NCBI RefSeq assembly: GCF_010500995.1
Contig: NZ_QVMK01000004.1
Span: forward strand, 1 to 64,000
Source: Bacteroides sp. 224
Lineage (GTDB): Bacteria > Bacteroidota > Bacteroidia > Bacteroidales > Bacteroidaceae
DNA length: 64,000 nt
Reading direction: 5' to 3'
Numbering within the stretch: the first letter of the stretch is position 1; every line of letters starts with the position of its first letter. The translations under genes were made by a program, and so were the position numbers. Under the pieces are notes generated by a model, which was not told the origin of the DNA, searched no databases, and saw only the letters and a list, made by a program, of their open reading frames with translations. Of the stretch, positions 19,198-28,364 are shown in pieces.

Positions 19198-19205
19198 CAA
19201 AGATA
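19198..19205 (-). promoter_or_regulatory. -7 element of the AddA-like gene
   Basis: Minus-strand TATCTTTG, a match to TAnnTTTG, 25 bp upstream of the ATG. The -33 region is weak. Confidence 0.5.
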
Positions 19206-19263
19206 CAACTTATTTCTATCTTTAATGGTATATGCATTTCAGATTGCCAGTTTATTACCAATC

Positions 19264-19328
19264 AAAACACCCGGGTGTTTTAATGCAAAAGACCCAGGTG
19301 TTTCTGGTTAAAACACCCGGGTCTTTTT
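19264..19328. repeat. Palindromic-core array, 23-bp period (ACACCCGGGTGT type)
   Basis: Three cores centred at 19272.5, 19295.5 and 19318.5, exactly 23 bp apart: AAAACACCCGGGTGTTTT (a perfect 18-bp palindrome, 19264-19281), AAAAGACCCAGGTGTTT (19287-19303) and AAACACCCGGGTCTTTT (19311-19327). The second and third are inverted copies of each other with one mismatch and can form a 17-bp hairpin with a 7-nt loop and a T-rich end. It follows the OmpA gene by 38 bp on the minus strand and very likely acts as its terminator. Confidence 0.8.
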
Positions 19329-19365
19329 AAACTTATATATAGTTAAGAACTATAACTACTATTCT

Positions 19366-20037
19366 TTAGTTACCTGCTTGAGCATTCTTAATCATTTGCT
19401 CACTTGCATACATAAAGATTTCTACTCTACGATTTTGTTCTGCAGATACAGAGTTGTCATATTGATCATAACCAACACCTTGTACCGATTTAATTTGAGC
19501 AGGAGCTACTCCACATGTTTGTAAGTAATCGCTTACTGCTTTGGCACGTCTTGAAGATACAGTAATATTTGCATCGTATGTACCCACTTTATCTGTGTGT
19601 CCAATAACTGCAATATCAGTAGTTCCATCTTCTTTCAGAATATTAGAAAACTCGCGCAATGCAGATTTAGAAGTTTCATTCAATGTAGAAGAGTTAAATC
19701 CAAATAATATACCTGAGTTGAAAGTTACTTTAACTGCAGTTAAACCATTATTATCTGTTACTTTTTCTACTTCAGCACCTTTAATAGCTTCAGCAGCTTT
19801 AGCTTTCTTATCCATTTTGTTACCAATAATAGCACCGGCACCACCACCAACAGCTGTACCAATAGCAGCACCAATAAGCGCACCTTTACCATCTCCGGCA
19901 ATACCACCGATAATAGCACCCAATGCAGCACCGCCGCCTGCACCAATAGCACCACCTTGCACAGTTTTGCTGGCATTACAACTTCCTAATACAATAACTG
20001 CACTTAATAACAGTGCTGTAAACTTAAATTTTTTCAT
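19366..20037 (-). CDS. OmpA family lipoprotein with glycine-zipper domain
   Basis: 223 aa. Lipoprotein signal with lipobox VLGSC and lipidation Cys20. Residues about 29-75 are a glycine-zipper (GGAIGAGGGAALGAIIGGIAG and repeats) that may insert into or associate with membrane. The C-terminal OmpA domain binds peptidoglycan: FGFNSSTLNETSKSALREFSNIL, VIGHTDKVGTYDANITVSSRR and the late NRRVEIFM. The protein is expected to tether the outer membrane to peptidoglycan. It is transcribed alone and ends at a strong hairpin array. Confidence 0.92.
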   Translation of the reverse strand: MKKFKFTALLLSAVIVLGSCNASKTVQGGAIGAGGGAALGAIIGGIAGDGKGALIGAAIGTAVGGGAGAIIGNKMDKKAKAAEAIKGAEVEKVTDNNGLTAVKVTFNSGILFGFNSSTLNETSKSALREFSNILKEDGTTDIAVIGHTDKVGTYDANITVSSRRAKAVSDYLQTCGVAPAQIKSVQGVGYDQYDNSVSAEQNRRVEIFMYASEQMIKNAQAGN

Positions 20038-20144
20038 ACTAATTTCAATTTGATTAATCTGTTTTCTTAAAAACTATAATATTATAACAAACAACAATAT
20101 TAAAGGTTTGCTCACGAACAATTAATTTATTTTAGTTAAAAAAA

Positions 20145-21485
20145 CTAATTGCCAATTTTCAAAGCATTCCTTTTTATGGAAACAAACCAGATGGTAAGTA
20201 TAATTCCTTTGGCAATACTTGTAAGGCAAACAGCCCACCAAATACCTTCAATTCCCATTCCGAGATGAATGAGGAGTAAAGAAAGAGGAATACGCAAATA
20301 ATTGCATGTTATACCAATAATAGCCGGAGGAAGAGTACGCCCGAGACCATAGAAAATTCCTTGAGTTGTGATTTCAAGCATCATAAATAACTGCGAATAT
20401 CCATCGATTCTTAAAAAGATTCCACCAGCAGTGTATGCTTCTTTTTCGGGTACGAATATTGAAAATATTTCACTTCCAAAGCAGATAAACAGGATGGTGC
20501 ATAATCCTCCGAAAATAGATGTTATCCATAAAGTGGTATGCCATGATTTAATAACCCTGTCTACTTTCCCTGCTGCAAAGTTTTGAGCAACAAAAGCACT
20601 TAGTGCAGTGGCAAAACCTTGTGAAGTATTCCAGGTAACAGCTTCTATTTGCCCGCCGGTAGTGAAAGTCATAAGTCCAATATGTCCTCCGGTTGCAGAT
20701 GCAGTACGGCTAATGAACATATTAACAAAGGCAAACATGGTATTAAATACAGCAACAGGAAGCCCTATCTTAATAATTCTGAGAGTATATTTGTTCTTAA
20801 GGCGAACAAAGAAAGGAAATTTATCGAGTAATATATTGCGATAACGTAAATGATAGATGAATAAACAAAAAACAACAGCTTGAGCTATCCAGGTTGCATA
20901 AGCAGCTCCTTTTGTGCCAAGATTTAAGCCGAAGATAAACAAAGGGTCTAATACTATATTTAGAACCAATCCTGTGCCACTGATATAGAAAGGCACCTTA
21001 CTCCTTCCGGATGCATTATAGATACCCGTAAAAGCCGCAGACAGAAAAACAAAAGGGAAAGCGGTGGATACAATACGTAAATAGGTAACAGCTTCAGCAG
21101 CAATATGGCTTTCTAATTTGTATACTTCGATAATAGGACCAGCCAACATAAATAAAAGTCCTCCCCAACAAAGAGAAATAATCAATGAGATGGTAATGTT
21201 GTGAGAAGCAAAATTGCGCGCATCCTCTGTGTTTCTGGCACCAATGGCTTGTGCTACGCTAACCTCCGAACCTACTTTATTTAATAAAGATATGGAAGAT
21301 GACATCCACGTTAAAATACCTACCGCACCTACTGCGGCTACTGCTTCGCTACCTAAACGACCTACCCATGCCATATCAGTTAAACTGTATGCCATTTGTA
21401 TAAATGAAGTAGCCATAATAGGCATGGCTAAATTGAATAATTGTTTGCGGATAGAGCCGTGAGTTAAATTTTTGGTACCTTGCAT
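20145..21485 (-). CDS. MATE family efflux transporter
   Basis: 446 aa from the ATG at 21485 (MQGTKNLTHGSIRKQLFNLA). The reading frame is open far upstream, but that part is not MATE-like and covers the -7 element. About twelve membrane segments in two halves. The first half has SFIQMAYSLTDMAWVGRLGSEAVAAVG, the second half GFATALSAFVAQNFAAGK, both typical of MATE proteins that expel drugs or metabolites by sodium or proton antiport. The substrate is unknown. It is divergent from ileS. Confidence 0.92.
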   Translation of the reverse strand: MQGTKNLTHGSIRKQLFNLAMPIMATSFIQMAYSLTDMAWVGRLGSEAVAAVGAVGILTWMSSSISLLNKVGSEVSVAQAIGARNTEDARNFASHNITISLIISLCWGGLLFMLAGPIIEVYKLESHIAAEAVTYLRIVSTAFPFVFLSAAFTGIYNASGRSKVPFYISGTGLVLNIVLDPLFIFGLNLGTKGAAYATWIAQAVVFCLFIYHLRYRNILLDKFPFFVRLKNKYTLRIIKIGLPVAVFNTMFAFVNMFISRTASATGGHIGLMTFTTGGQIEAVTWNTSQGFATALSAFVAQNFAAGKVDRVIKSWHTTLWITSIFGGLCTILFICFGSEIFSIFVPEKEAYTAGGIFLRIDGYSQLFMMLEITTQGIFYGLGRTLPPAIIGITCNYLRIPLSLLLIHLGMGIEGIWWAVCLTSIAKGIILTIWFVSIKRNALKIGN

Positions 21486-21525
21486 GATTGTTTTTCGTCT
21501 GTAATCGCTTAGGAAATATGGTTTG

Positions 21526-21561
21526 CAAAGGTAGGAAATAATAAATGTTTTTGTAAATTTG
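21526..21561. promoter_or_regulatory. Divergent -7 elements for the MATE gene and ileS
   Basis: TACCTTTG on the minus strand (21526-21533) faces the MATE gene and TAAATTTG on the plus strand (21554-21561) faces ileS. Both fit TAnnTTTG. The start codons are about 40 bp away on each side. Confidence 0.6.
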
Positions 21562-21599
21562 CACCTTATTTTTAGATTGATATAAAACAATATAAATTT

Positions 21600-24500
21600 A
21601 TGAGTAAGAAATTTGCTGAATATTCTCAGTTTGACCTTTCCGAAGTGAACAAAGAAATACTGAAGAAATGGGATGAAAACAGCGTTTTTGCTAAAAGCAT
21701 GACAGAGCGCGAAGGATGTCCTTCGTTTGTGTTTTATGAAGGACCTCCTTCGGCTAACGGAATGCCGGGAATCCACCATGTAATGGCTCGTGCCATTAAA
21801 GACATATTCTGTCGTTATAAAACGATGAAAGGTTTTCAGGTAAAACGTAAAGCCGGATGGGATACACACGGCTTGCCGGTAGAACTTAGTGTGGAAAAAG
21901 CATTGGGAATTACCAAAGAAGATATTGGCAAAAAGATTTCGGTAGCGGAATATAATGCAGCCTGTCGGAAAGATGTAATGAAATATACCAAAGAGTGGGA
22001 AGACCTTACTCACAAAATGGGATATTGGGTGGATATGAAGCACCCTTATATTACGTATGATAATCGTTATATCGAAACCCTTTGGTGGTTACTCAAACAG
22101 TTATATAAGAAAGACCTGCTTTATAAAGGTTATACTATACAACCGTATTCTCCCGCAGCAGGTACCGGTTTGAGTTCTCACGAACTGAACCAACCGGGTA
22201 CTTATCGCGATGTAAAGGATACCACTATGGTTGCTCAGTTCAAAATGAAGAACCCTAAGCCTGAAATGGCAGCATGGGGAACTCCTTACTTTTTGGCATG
22301 GACAACTACTCCCTGGACACTACCCTCAAACACAGCACTCTGTGTAGGACCTAAGATTGACTATGTAGCAGTACAATCTTATAATGCATATTCAGGAAAG
22401 CCCATAACAGTAGTATTGGCTAAAGCTTTACTTAATGCGCACTTTAATCCGAAAGCGGCCGACTTGGCTTTGGAGGATTATAAGCAAGGCGATAAACTGA
22501 TTCCTTTTAAAGTAGTAGCCGAATATAAAGGTACAGATCTTGTGGGCATGGAATATGAACAACTGATTCCTTGGGTAAACCCGGGAGAAGGAGCTTTCCG
22601 TGTTATTCCCGGCGATTATGTAACCACAGAAGATGGTACCGGTATTGTACATATTGCACCAACTTTCGGTGCCGACGATGCTCAGGTAGCTAAAGCCGCA
22701 GGTATTCCTCCCTTACATTTGGTTAATAAGAAAGGTGAATTGCGTCCGATGGTTGATCTTACCGGTAAATTCTATAAATTGGATGAACTGGATGATGAAT
22801 TTGTAGGAAAGCAGGTGAATGTTGAATTATACAAAGAATTTGCCGGACGTTTTGTAAAGAACGTATATGACCCAACATTAAGCGAAACAGATGAATCTTT
22901 AGATTTAACTATCTGTATGATGCTTAAAACCAACAATTTGGCATTTAAGATTGAAAAGCATGTACACAACTACCCACATTGTTGGCGTACAGATAAACCG
23001 ATACTTTATTATCCGTTGGATAGCTGGTTTATTCGTTCTACTGCTTGTAAAGAGCGGATGATCGAATTAAATAAAGAGATCTATTGGAAGCCGGAATCAA
23101 CAGGGACCGGACGTTTCGGTAAATGGCTTGAAAACCTGAATGACTGGAACCTGAGTCGTTCACGTTATTGGGGAACTCCTCTTCCTATTTGGAGAACAGA
23201 AGATAATAGTGCCGAAATCTGCATCGAGTCTGTTGAGGAACTTTATAACGAGATAGAGAAATCTGTAGCTGCCGGATTTATGCAATCAAATCCGTTAAAA
23301 GATAAAGGATTTGTTCCAAGAGATTATAGCGATACAAACTATGATAAAATAGACTTGCATCGTCCGTATGTTGATGATATTATCCTGGTATCGGCAGATG
23401 GAAGACCTATGAAGCGTGAAGCAGATTTAATTGATGTTTGGTTTGATTCCGGCGCTATGCCTTATGCGCAAATTCACTATCCGTTCGAGAACAAAGAACT
23501 GTTGGATAGCGGAGAAGTATATCCGGCTAATTTCATCGCAGAAGGAGTAGACCAAACACGTGGATGGTTCTTTACCCTACATGCCATAGCCACTATGGTA
23601 TTTGATACAAAATCATTCAAGACTGTTATCTCTAATGGATTAGTACTCGATAAAAACGGCAATAAAATGTCGAAGCGTTGGGGAAATGTAGTAGATCCAT
23701 TTATGGCTATCGAAAAATATGGTTCCGATCCGGTACGTTGGTATATGATTACCAATTCATCTCCTTGGGATAATCTTAAATTCGACTTAGATGGAGTAGA
23801 AGAGGTACGCCGTAAGTACTTTGGTACCTTATATAATACCTATTCTTTCTTTGCGCTGTATGCTAACGTAGATGGCTTCGATTATAAAGAAGCTGATGTT
23901 CCGATGAATGAGCGTCCTGAAATTGATCAATGGATTCTGTCATTGTTGAATACATTAATTAAAGAAGTGGATGCATGTTATGACGATTATGAACCCACTA
24001 AAGCTGGACGATTGATTTCTGATTTTGTGAATGATAATCTTTCTAACTGGTATGTTCGCTTAAATCGTAAACGTTTCTGGGGAGGTGGTTTTACTCAAGA
24101 TAAGCTTTCTGCCTATCAAACCTTATATACTTGTTTGGAAACAGTAGCTAAGTTAATGGCTCCTATTGCTCCATTCTATGCAGATCGTTTGTATGCTGAT
24201 CTTGTTGCTGCAACAGGAAGAGATACTACTGTATCTATTCACTTGGTTAAATTCCCGGAACTAAAAGAGGAATTGATTAATCAAGAACTGGAAACGCGTA
24301 TGCAAATGGCGCAAGATATCACCTCTATGGTACTTGCTTTGAGACGTAAAGTAAACATCAAAGTACGCCAGCCATTGCAACGTATTATGATTCCTGTGCT
24401 GAATGATGAACAAAGAGCACATATTGAAGCGATTAAATCGCTTGTAATGAATGAAGTAAACGTTAAGGAAGTTGAGTTCGTTGATGGTACTGCCGGCATA

Positions 24501-25031
24501 TTGGTTAAGAAAGTTAAATGCGACTTTAAGAAATTAGGACCTAAGTTTGGTAAACAAATGAAAGCTCTTTCTGCCATAGTATCGGAAATGCCTCAGGAGG
24601 CTATTGCTGAACTGGAGAGAAATGGTCAATATACATTAATGTTGGATGGCCAGGAGGCTATTCTCGAAGCATCTGATGTTGAAATTATCAGTGAAGACAT
24701 TCCAGGTTGGTTGGTTGCTAACGAGGGTAAATTAACAGTTGCTCTTGAGGTAACAATCACGGAAGAACTGAGACGCGAAGGTATTGCACGCGAATTAGTT
24801 AATCGTATTCAGAATATACGTAAATCAAACGGTTTTGAGATAACAGACAAAATAGAAATTACATTATCTAAAAATCCGCAAACAGATGATGCCGTAAAAG
24901 AATATAATACCTATATTTGTAACCAAGTTTTGGCTACATCATTGAATCTTGTTGATGAAGTGAAAGAGGGTACAGAACTGAATTTTGATGATTTCACTTT
25001 GTATGTGAATGTAACCAAAAGCAATAATTAG
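21600..25031 (+). CDS. ileS: Isoleucyl-tRNA synthetase (type 2 form)
   Basis: 1143 aa. Charges tRNA-Ile in the cytoplasm. The class I HIGH region is PPSANGMPGIHHVMAR (GIHH 57-60) and the KMSKS loop is KMSKR at 689-693. The tryptophan-rich AGWDTHGLPVELSVEKALG and the editing-domain TTTPWTLPSNTALCV are present. The GIHH form of the motif and the length resemble eukaryote-like IleRS2 rather than the E. coli type, a form associated with natural mupirocin resistance. The C-terminus has the anticodon-binding domain. First gene of a cluster with a TraR/DksA protein, lspA and a DUF4296 lipoprotein. Confidence 0.97.
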   Translation: MSKKFAEYSQFDLSEVNKEILKKWDENSVFAKSMTEREGCPSFVFYEGPPSANGMPGIHHVMARAIKDIFCRYKTMKGFQVKRKAGWDTHGLPVELSVEKALGITKEDIGKKISVAEYNAACRKDVMKYTKEWEDLTHKMGYWVDMKHPYITYDNRYIETLWWLLKQLYKKDLLYKGYTIQPYSPAAGTGLSSHELNQPGTYRDVKDTTMVAQFKMKNPKPEMAAWGTPYFLAWTTTPWTLPSNTALCVGPKIDYVAVQSYNAYSGKPITVVLAKALLNAHFNPKAADLALEDYKQGDKLIPFKVVAEYKGTDLVGMEYEQLIPWVNPGEGAFRVIPGDYVTTEDGTGIVHIAPTFGADDAQVAKAAGIPPLHLVNKKGELRPMVDLTGKFYKLDELDDEFVGKQVNVELYKEFAGRFVKNVYDPTLSETDESLDLTICMMLKTNNLAFKIEKHVHNYPHCWRTDKPILYYPLDSWFIRSTACKERMIELNKEIYWKPESTGTGRFGKWLENLNDWNLSRSRYWGTPLPIWRTEDNSAEICIESVEELYNEIEKSVAAGFMQSNPLKDKGFVPRDYSDTNYDKIDLHRPYVDDIILVSADGRPMKREADLIDVWFDSGAMPYAQIHYPFENKELLDSGEVYPANFIAEGVDQTRGWFFTLHAIATMVFDTKSFKTVISNGLVLDKNGNKMSKRWGNVVDPFMAIEKYGSDPVRWYMITNSSPWDNLKFDLDGVEEVRRKYFGTLYNTYSFFALYANVDGFDYKEADVPMNERPEIDQWILSLLNTLIKEVDACYDDYEPTKAGRLISDFVNDNLSNWYVRLNRKRFWGGGFTQDKLSAYQTLYTCLETVAKLMAPIAPFYADRLYADLVAATGRDTTVSIHLVKFPELKEELINQELETRMQMAQDITSMVLALRRKVNIKVRQPLQRIMIPVLNDEQRAHIEAIKSLVMNEVNVKEVEFVDGTAGILVKKVKCDFKKLGPKFGKQMKALSAIVSEMPQEAIAELERNGQYTLMLDGQEAILEASDVEIISEDIPGWLVANEGKLTVALEVTITEELRREGIARELVNRIQNIRKSNGFEITDKIEITLSKNPQTDDAVKEYNTYICNQVLATSLNLVDEVKEGTELNFDDFTLYVNVTKSNN

Positions 25032-25060
25032 AACTTAACCTTTTAAAAACGAATAATGTT

Positions 25061-25441
25061 ATGGCAGAAAAAACTAGATATTCGGATGCTGAATTAGAAG
25101 AATTCCGTGTCATTATTAATGAGAAGTTAGAATTAGCCCAACGTGATTATGAGATGCTAAAGAAGAGCATCATGAATCAGGATAGTAATAACACAGATGA
25201 TACTTCTCCTACATACAAGGTATTGGAAGAAGGTGCCAGCACACTGTCAAAAGAAGAAACAACCAGATTGGCACAGCGTCAGTTGAAATTTATCCAAGGG
25301 CTTCAGGCTGCTTTGGTTCGCATTGAAAACAAAACGTATGGTATCTGTCGCGAAACAGGTAAGCTGATTCCTGCCGAACGTTTGCGTGCTGTTCCTCATG
25401 CCACTTTGAGTATTGAAGCTAAGAATGAAGGTAAGAAATAA
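25061..25441 (+). CDS. TraR/DksA family regulator with reduced zinc finger
   Basis: 126 aa. A helical N-terminus (residues about 6-75, coiled-coil-like with the central TDDTSPTY loop) followed by a short C-terminal domain YGICRETGKLIPAERLRAVPHATL. The last part is the TraR/DksA finger region, but of the usual four cysteines only one remains (GICRETG); the second is Thr and the C-terminal pair is absent. Such proteins act on RNA polymerase through its secondary channel in other bacteria. Here that role is inferred from family only. Conserved position between ileS and lspA. Confidence 0.88.
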   Translation: MAEKTRYSDAELEEFRVIINEKLELAQRDYEMLKKSIMNQDSNNTDDTSPTYKVLEEGASTLSKEETTRLAQRQLKFIQGLQAALVRIENKTYGICRETGKLIPAERLRAVPHATLSIEAKNEGKK

Positions 25442-25461
25442 TTTATAAGAATACATGATGT

Positions 25462-25508
25462 AAAGGTTGAGGGTTTTCCTGATTGGATGACCGTCAACCT
25501 TTCTCTTT
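25462..25508 (+). terminator. Hairpin between the TraR/DksA-like gene and lspA
   Basis: Stem AAAGGTTGA (25462-25470) with TCAACCTTT (25494-25502) and an inner extension with one mismatch, followed by CTCTTTT. It could end or attenuate the ileS transcript before lspA, which starts 41 bp further on. Confidence 0.6.
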
Positions 25509-25542
25509 TAAAAATCGCATTATACACACGATATCGGAATAG

Positions 25543-26196
25543 ATGAAAAAGATATTAACGAAAGGACGGATAGCAATATTAGTTATCGTAGCAGTGATAG
25601 TCATCGACCAGATTATTAAGGTGACAGTGAAGTTGAATATGTATTGGCATGGAAACATCCGTATTACCGATTGGTTCTACATATTTTTCACGGAAAATAA
25701 CGGGATGGCTTTCGGTATGGAAATATTCGGCAAACTATTCCTTACTTTATTCCGAATTGTGGCAGTGTCTGTTATCAGTTGGGTATTATACAAAATTGTA
25801 AAAAAGGGATATAAAACCGGTTTTATTGTTTGTGTATCGTTAATATTGGCAGGTGCATTGGGTAATATCATAGATAGTGTGTTTTATGGTGTAATATTTA
25901 GCGAAAGCACCAGTGCACAAATAGCTACCTTTATGCCCGAGGCGGGAGGATACTCCTCCTGGTTTCATGGGAAAGTGGTAGATATGTTCTATTTCCCTAT
26001 CATTGAAACCAATTGGCCAGAGTGGATGCCTTTTGTAGGAGGTGAACACTTTATATTCTTTAGCCCGATATTCAATTTTGCCGATGCAGCCATCAGTTGT
26101 GGTATTATAGCTTTGCTCATTTTTTATAATAAATATTTAAGTGATAGCTATCATCATGCTACTCACCAAGTCGAAAATAAGGAGAATGAGAAGTAA
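25543..26196 (+). CDS. lspA: Lipoprotein signal peptidase (signal peptidase II)
   Basis: 217 aa, somewhat longer than the E. coli enzyme, as is usual in Bacteroidota. An inner-membrane aspartyl protease that removes signal peptides from lipoproteins. Four membrane segments are visible. Conserved motifs: VIVIDQIIKVTVK near the N-terminus, NNGMAFGM, GALGNIIDSVFYG with the first catalytic Asp, and FNFADAAISCGI with the second. An insertion between the last two (around residues 120-165) is typical of the lineage. The 3' end overlaps the next gene by 11 bp. Confidence 0.95.
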   Translation: MKKILTKGRIAILVIVAVIVIDQIIKVTVKLNMYWHGNIRITDWFYIFFTENNGMAFGMEIFGKLFLTLFRIVAVSVISWVLYKIVKKGYKTGFIVCVSLILAGALGNIIDSVFYGVIFSESTSAQIATFMPEAGGYSSWFHGKVVDMFYFPIIETNWPEWMPFVGGEHFIFFSPIFNFADAAISCGIIALLIFYNKYLSDSYHHATHQVENKENEK

Positions 26197-27163
26197 ATAT
26201 TATATTCTTAGTGCATTGCTTTTGTCGTTCTGTTTGTCAGGATGTAAAGTAAAGCGTCCGAAAGAGGTTATCTCCGAGAAAAAGATGGAGGATATACTAT
26301 ATGATTATCACATAGCCAAAGCTATGGGAGAGCATGTATCATATACGGACAATTACAAAAAAACATTGTACATGGAATATGTATTTAAAAAACATGGTAC
26401 TACCGGAGAAGTATTTGATTCTTCTATGGTGTGGTATACCCGTAATACCGAAATTCTATCTAAGATTTATGAGAATGTAACCGATCGCTTTAAAAAAGAA
26501 CAAGGCTTTATCGACAATTTAGTGTCTATACGCGATAATAAACCAAAGATATCTCAACCAGGTGACAGTGTTGATGTCTGGATTTGGGATCGTATCTATC
26601 ATTTAACAGGGCATGCGTTGAATAATAAGGTTACTTTTAAACTTCCTTCAGATTCCAACTTCTATGCAAGAGATACTTTATCCTGGCAAGTTCGTTACCA
26701 CTTTATAGATAATGAGCCGGATAGTGCCGATGCACCTTGGATGGCTATGCAGGTGATGTATACTAATGATAGCATTATCAGCGATATAAGAAGAATATTC
26801 AATTCCGGCATTCACCAAGTACATTTACAATCAGATACTTTAGGCGATATAAAAGAAATAAAAGGATTTGTTTATTACCCTGCTACAAGAGATTCTCTGA
26901 ACAAATTATTGATGGATCAGATTTCTCTGAAGCGTTATCATTCTACTGACACTCTTTTTAAGGCTAAAACGGATTCTATTGATAATGAAAAACAAGAAGA
27001 AGAGGTGAAATCTGTCATTACCGAAGAGGTAAAACAGGAAAAGCCGGTTACCCAAGAACCCACCGAAGCTGAAAGACGTAGAGCAGGGCGCGCACGTCCG
27101 GCTGCTGCAGGCACAAGCAGAGAGATGGCACCTGTTAGAATGAATACAGATACCCTCAAATAA
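26186..27163 (+). CDS. DUF4296 domain lipoprotein
   Basis: 325 aa from ATG 26186, which is preceded by GGAG and begins directly with a lipoprotein signal (MRSKYYILSALLLSFCLSGC, lipobox LSGC). Starts further upstream lie inside lspA and would spoil the signal. The region EVISEKKMEDILYDYHIAKAM is the DUF4296 signature. The C-terminus is low complexity: an acidic EEEVK region followed by an RRRAGRARPAAAG tail. Function unknown; the conserved place after lspA and the lipobox fit a surface lipoprotein. Confidence 0.82.
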   Translation: MRSKYYILSALLLSFCLSGCKVKRPKEVISEKKMEDILYDYHIAKAMGEHVSYTDNYKKTLYMEYVFKKHGTTGEVFDSSMVWYTRNTEILSKIYENVTDRFKKEQGFIDNLVSIRDNKPKISQPGDSVDVWIWDRIYHLTGHALNNKVTFKLPSDSNFYARDTLSWQVRYHFIDNEPDSADAPWMAMQVMYTNDSIISDIRRIFNSGIHQVHLQSDTLGDIKEIKGFVYYPATRDSLNKLLMDQISLKRYHSTDTLFKAKTDSIDNEKQEEEVKSVITEEVKQEKPVTQEPTEAERRRAGRARPAAAGTSREMAPVRMNTDTLK

Positions 27164-27421
27164 ATGAAACGTTTTGCAGCCCATTATCTTTATGTTCCGA
27201 AAAAAGGCTTTCTGAAACAGCAGGTAATTGAAGTAGGAGAGGATGGGTTTGTATTTAATTTCTTTCCTCTGTCAGAAGAGATAGAGTGCGTATCCTGGCT
27301 TCCCGGAGTTATTTGTTTAGAAGAGAATAAAGAACTGAAATTACAAGCTTTTCATTTATACCCATTTGATTTTAAAGAAATGAAGCCTGCGGTCGATACA
27401 CGACGCAGGCTTTTGAGATAA
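27164..27421 (+). CDS. Conserved small protein, unknown
   Basis: 85 aa. It begins at the base after the DUF4296 stop codon (TAAATG), so coupled translation is likely. Sequence features: a basic MKRFAAHYLYVPKKGFLKQQ start, a short beta-rich middle (VIEVGEDGFVFNFFPLSEEI), then EIECVSWLPGVICLEENK. No signal peptide or membrane segment. I do not recognise a family. Tight coupling to the ileS-lspA cluster suggests it is real. Confidence 0.7.
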   Translation: MKRFAAHYLYVPKKGFLKQQVIEVGEDGFVFNFFPLSEEIECVSWLPGVICLEENKELKLQAFHLYPFDFKEMKPAVDTRRRLLR

Positions 27422-27429
27422 AAGTGGAA

Positions 27430-28185
27430 TTATTGTATTCTTCTTCTAAATTCGGCACATATTACTGCTGTAGCAATGGCCACGTTTAATGACTCGGAAG
27501 TTTCTCTATCTTGCGGATAATTGGGTATGTATAATTTGTTTGTTATCAATTCTTCTATTTCAGGACTAATTCCTTTTCCTTCATTTCCCATCACAATTAA
27601 GCCGGTATCGGAAAGTGGTTGTTCATAAATGTTTTCACCATTCAGGAAAGTGCCATATACTGGAGTGTGGTGTAAAGAGGATATCAATTCTTTTAGTGGA
27701 GTATAACATACTTTTACGCGGGCAATGCCCCCCATAGTTGCTTGTATGGTTTTGGGGTTATAAATGTCTACTGTATTAGGAGAGCAAAATACATATTCAA
27801 TGCCAAACCAATCTGCCAGACGTATAATGGTGCCCAGATTACCTGGGTCTTGAATGTCATCTAATGCCAAACAGAGCGTTTGATTGATAATCTCCGGAGT
27901 AATTTTGTAAGAAGGCTGCTCAAAAATCGCAAGAACTTGTTGCGGAGTTTTAAGGAAACTGGCCCGTGATAATTCTTCCGGAGTAACACTAATAATTTCG
28001 TCGGCAAGAACTTTCGTTTGTCCATCTAACCACTCTTCGGTTGCAATTAGAAGGCGACAATGGAAATGTCCAAGCAAATCTCCAACAAGTTTGGGACCTT
28101 CTGCTGGGAATACATTTTCTTCTTTACGGTTTTTCTTTAACTCAAGAGCACGGATATATTTAATCTTATTCTTACTTAATGCCAT
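27430..28185 (-). CDS. TrmH/SpoU family RNA 2'-O-methyltransferase
   Basis: 251 aa from ATG 28185 (MALSKNKIKYIRAL). N-terminal substrate-binding domain (LELKKNRKEENVFPAEGPKLV) then the SPOUT methyltransferase: LDDIQDPGNLGTIIRLADWFG (motif 1), VMGNEGKGIS (motif 2) and SLNVAIATAVICAEFRRR (motif 3). It transfers a methyl group from S-adenosylmethionine to a ribose 2'-OH in rRNA or tRNA; the target nucleotide is not determinable. It converges with the 85-aa gene, with only 8 bp between stop codons. Confidence 0.93.
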   Translation of the reverse strand: MALSKNKIKYIRALELKKNRKEENVFPAEGPKLVGDLLGHFHCRLLIATEEWLDGQTKVLADEIISVTPEELSRASFLKTPQQVLAIFEQPSYKITPEIINQTLCLALDDIQDPGNLGTIIRLADWFGIEYVFCSPNTVDIYNPKTIQATMGGIARVKVCYTPLKELISSLHHTPVYGTFLNGENIYEQPLSDTGLIVMGNEGKGISPEIEELITNKLYIPNYPQDRETSESLNVAIATAVICAEFRRRIQ

Positions 28186-28297
28186 AAATTTCACGAATAT
28201 AGAGCAAATTTATAAAGATATTCTCAAATAAAAGGAGAGTATATCTGAATTATTAGAGATAGACACAAAATAAAGCCTTTTTTAAAGCAAATATAAC

Positions 28298-28328
28298 TTT
28301 ACTAAAAGGAAAATATCGGTTATATTTG
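28298..28328 (+). promoter_or_regulatory. Promoter of the TamL-like gene
   Basis: TTTA at 28298-28301, 19-bp spacer, perfect TATATTTG at 28321-28328. Standard Bacteroidota -33/-7 spacing. The ATG lies 37 bp downstream. Confidence 0.7.
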
Positions 28329-28364
28329 TGCTTTCTAAAGATATTCTAAATAATAACTTCATAC

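Noticed and set aside
21486..22043. Extended N-terminus of the MATE protein
   Set aside because: The extra part covers the promoter and ileS start region and is not MATE-like; the ATG at 21485 fits the family.
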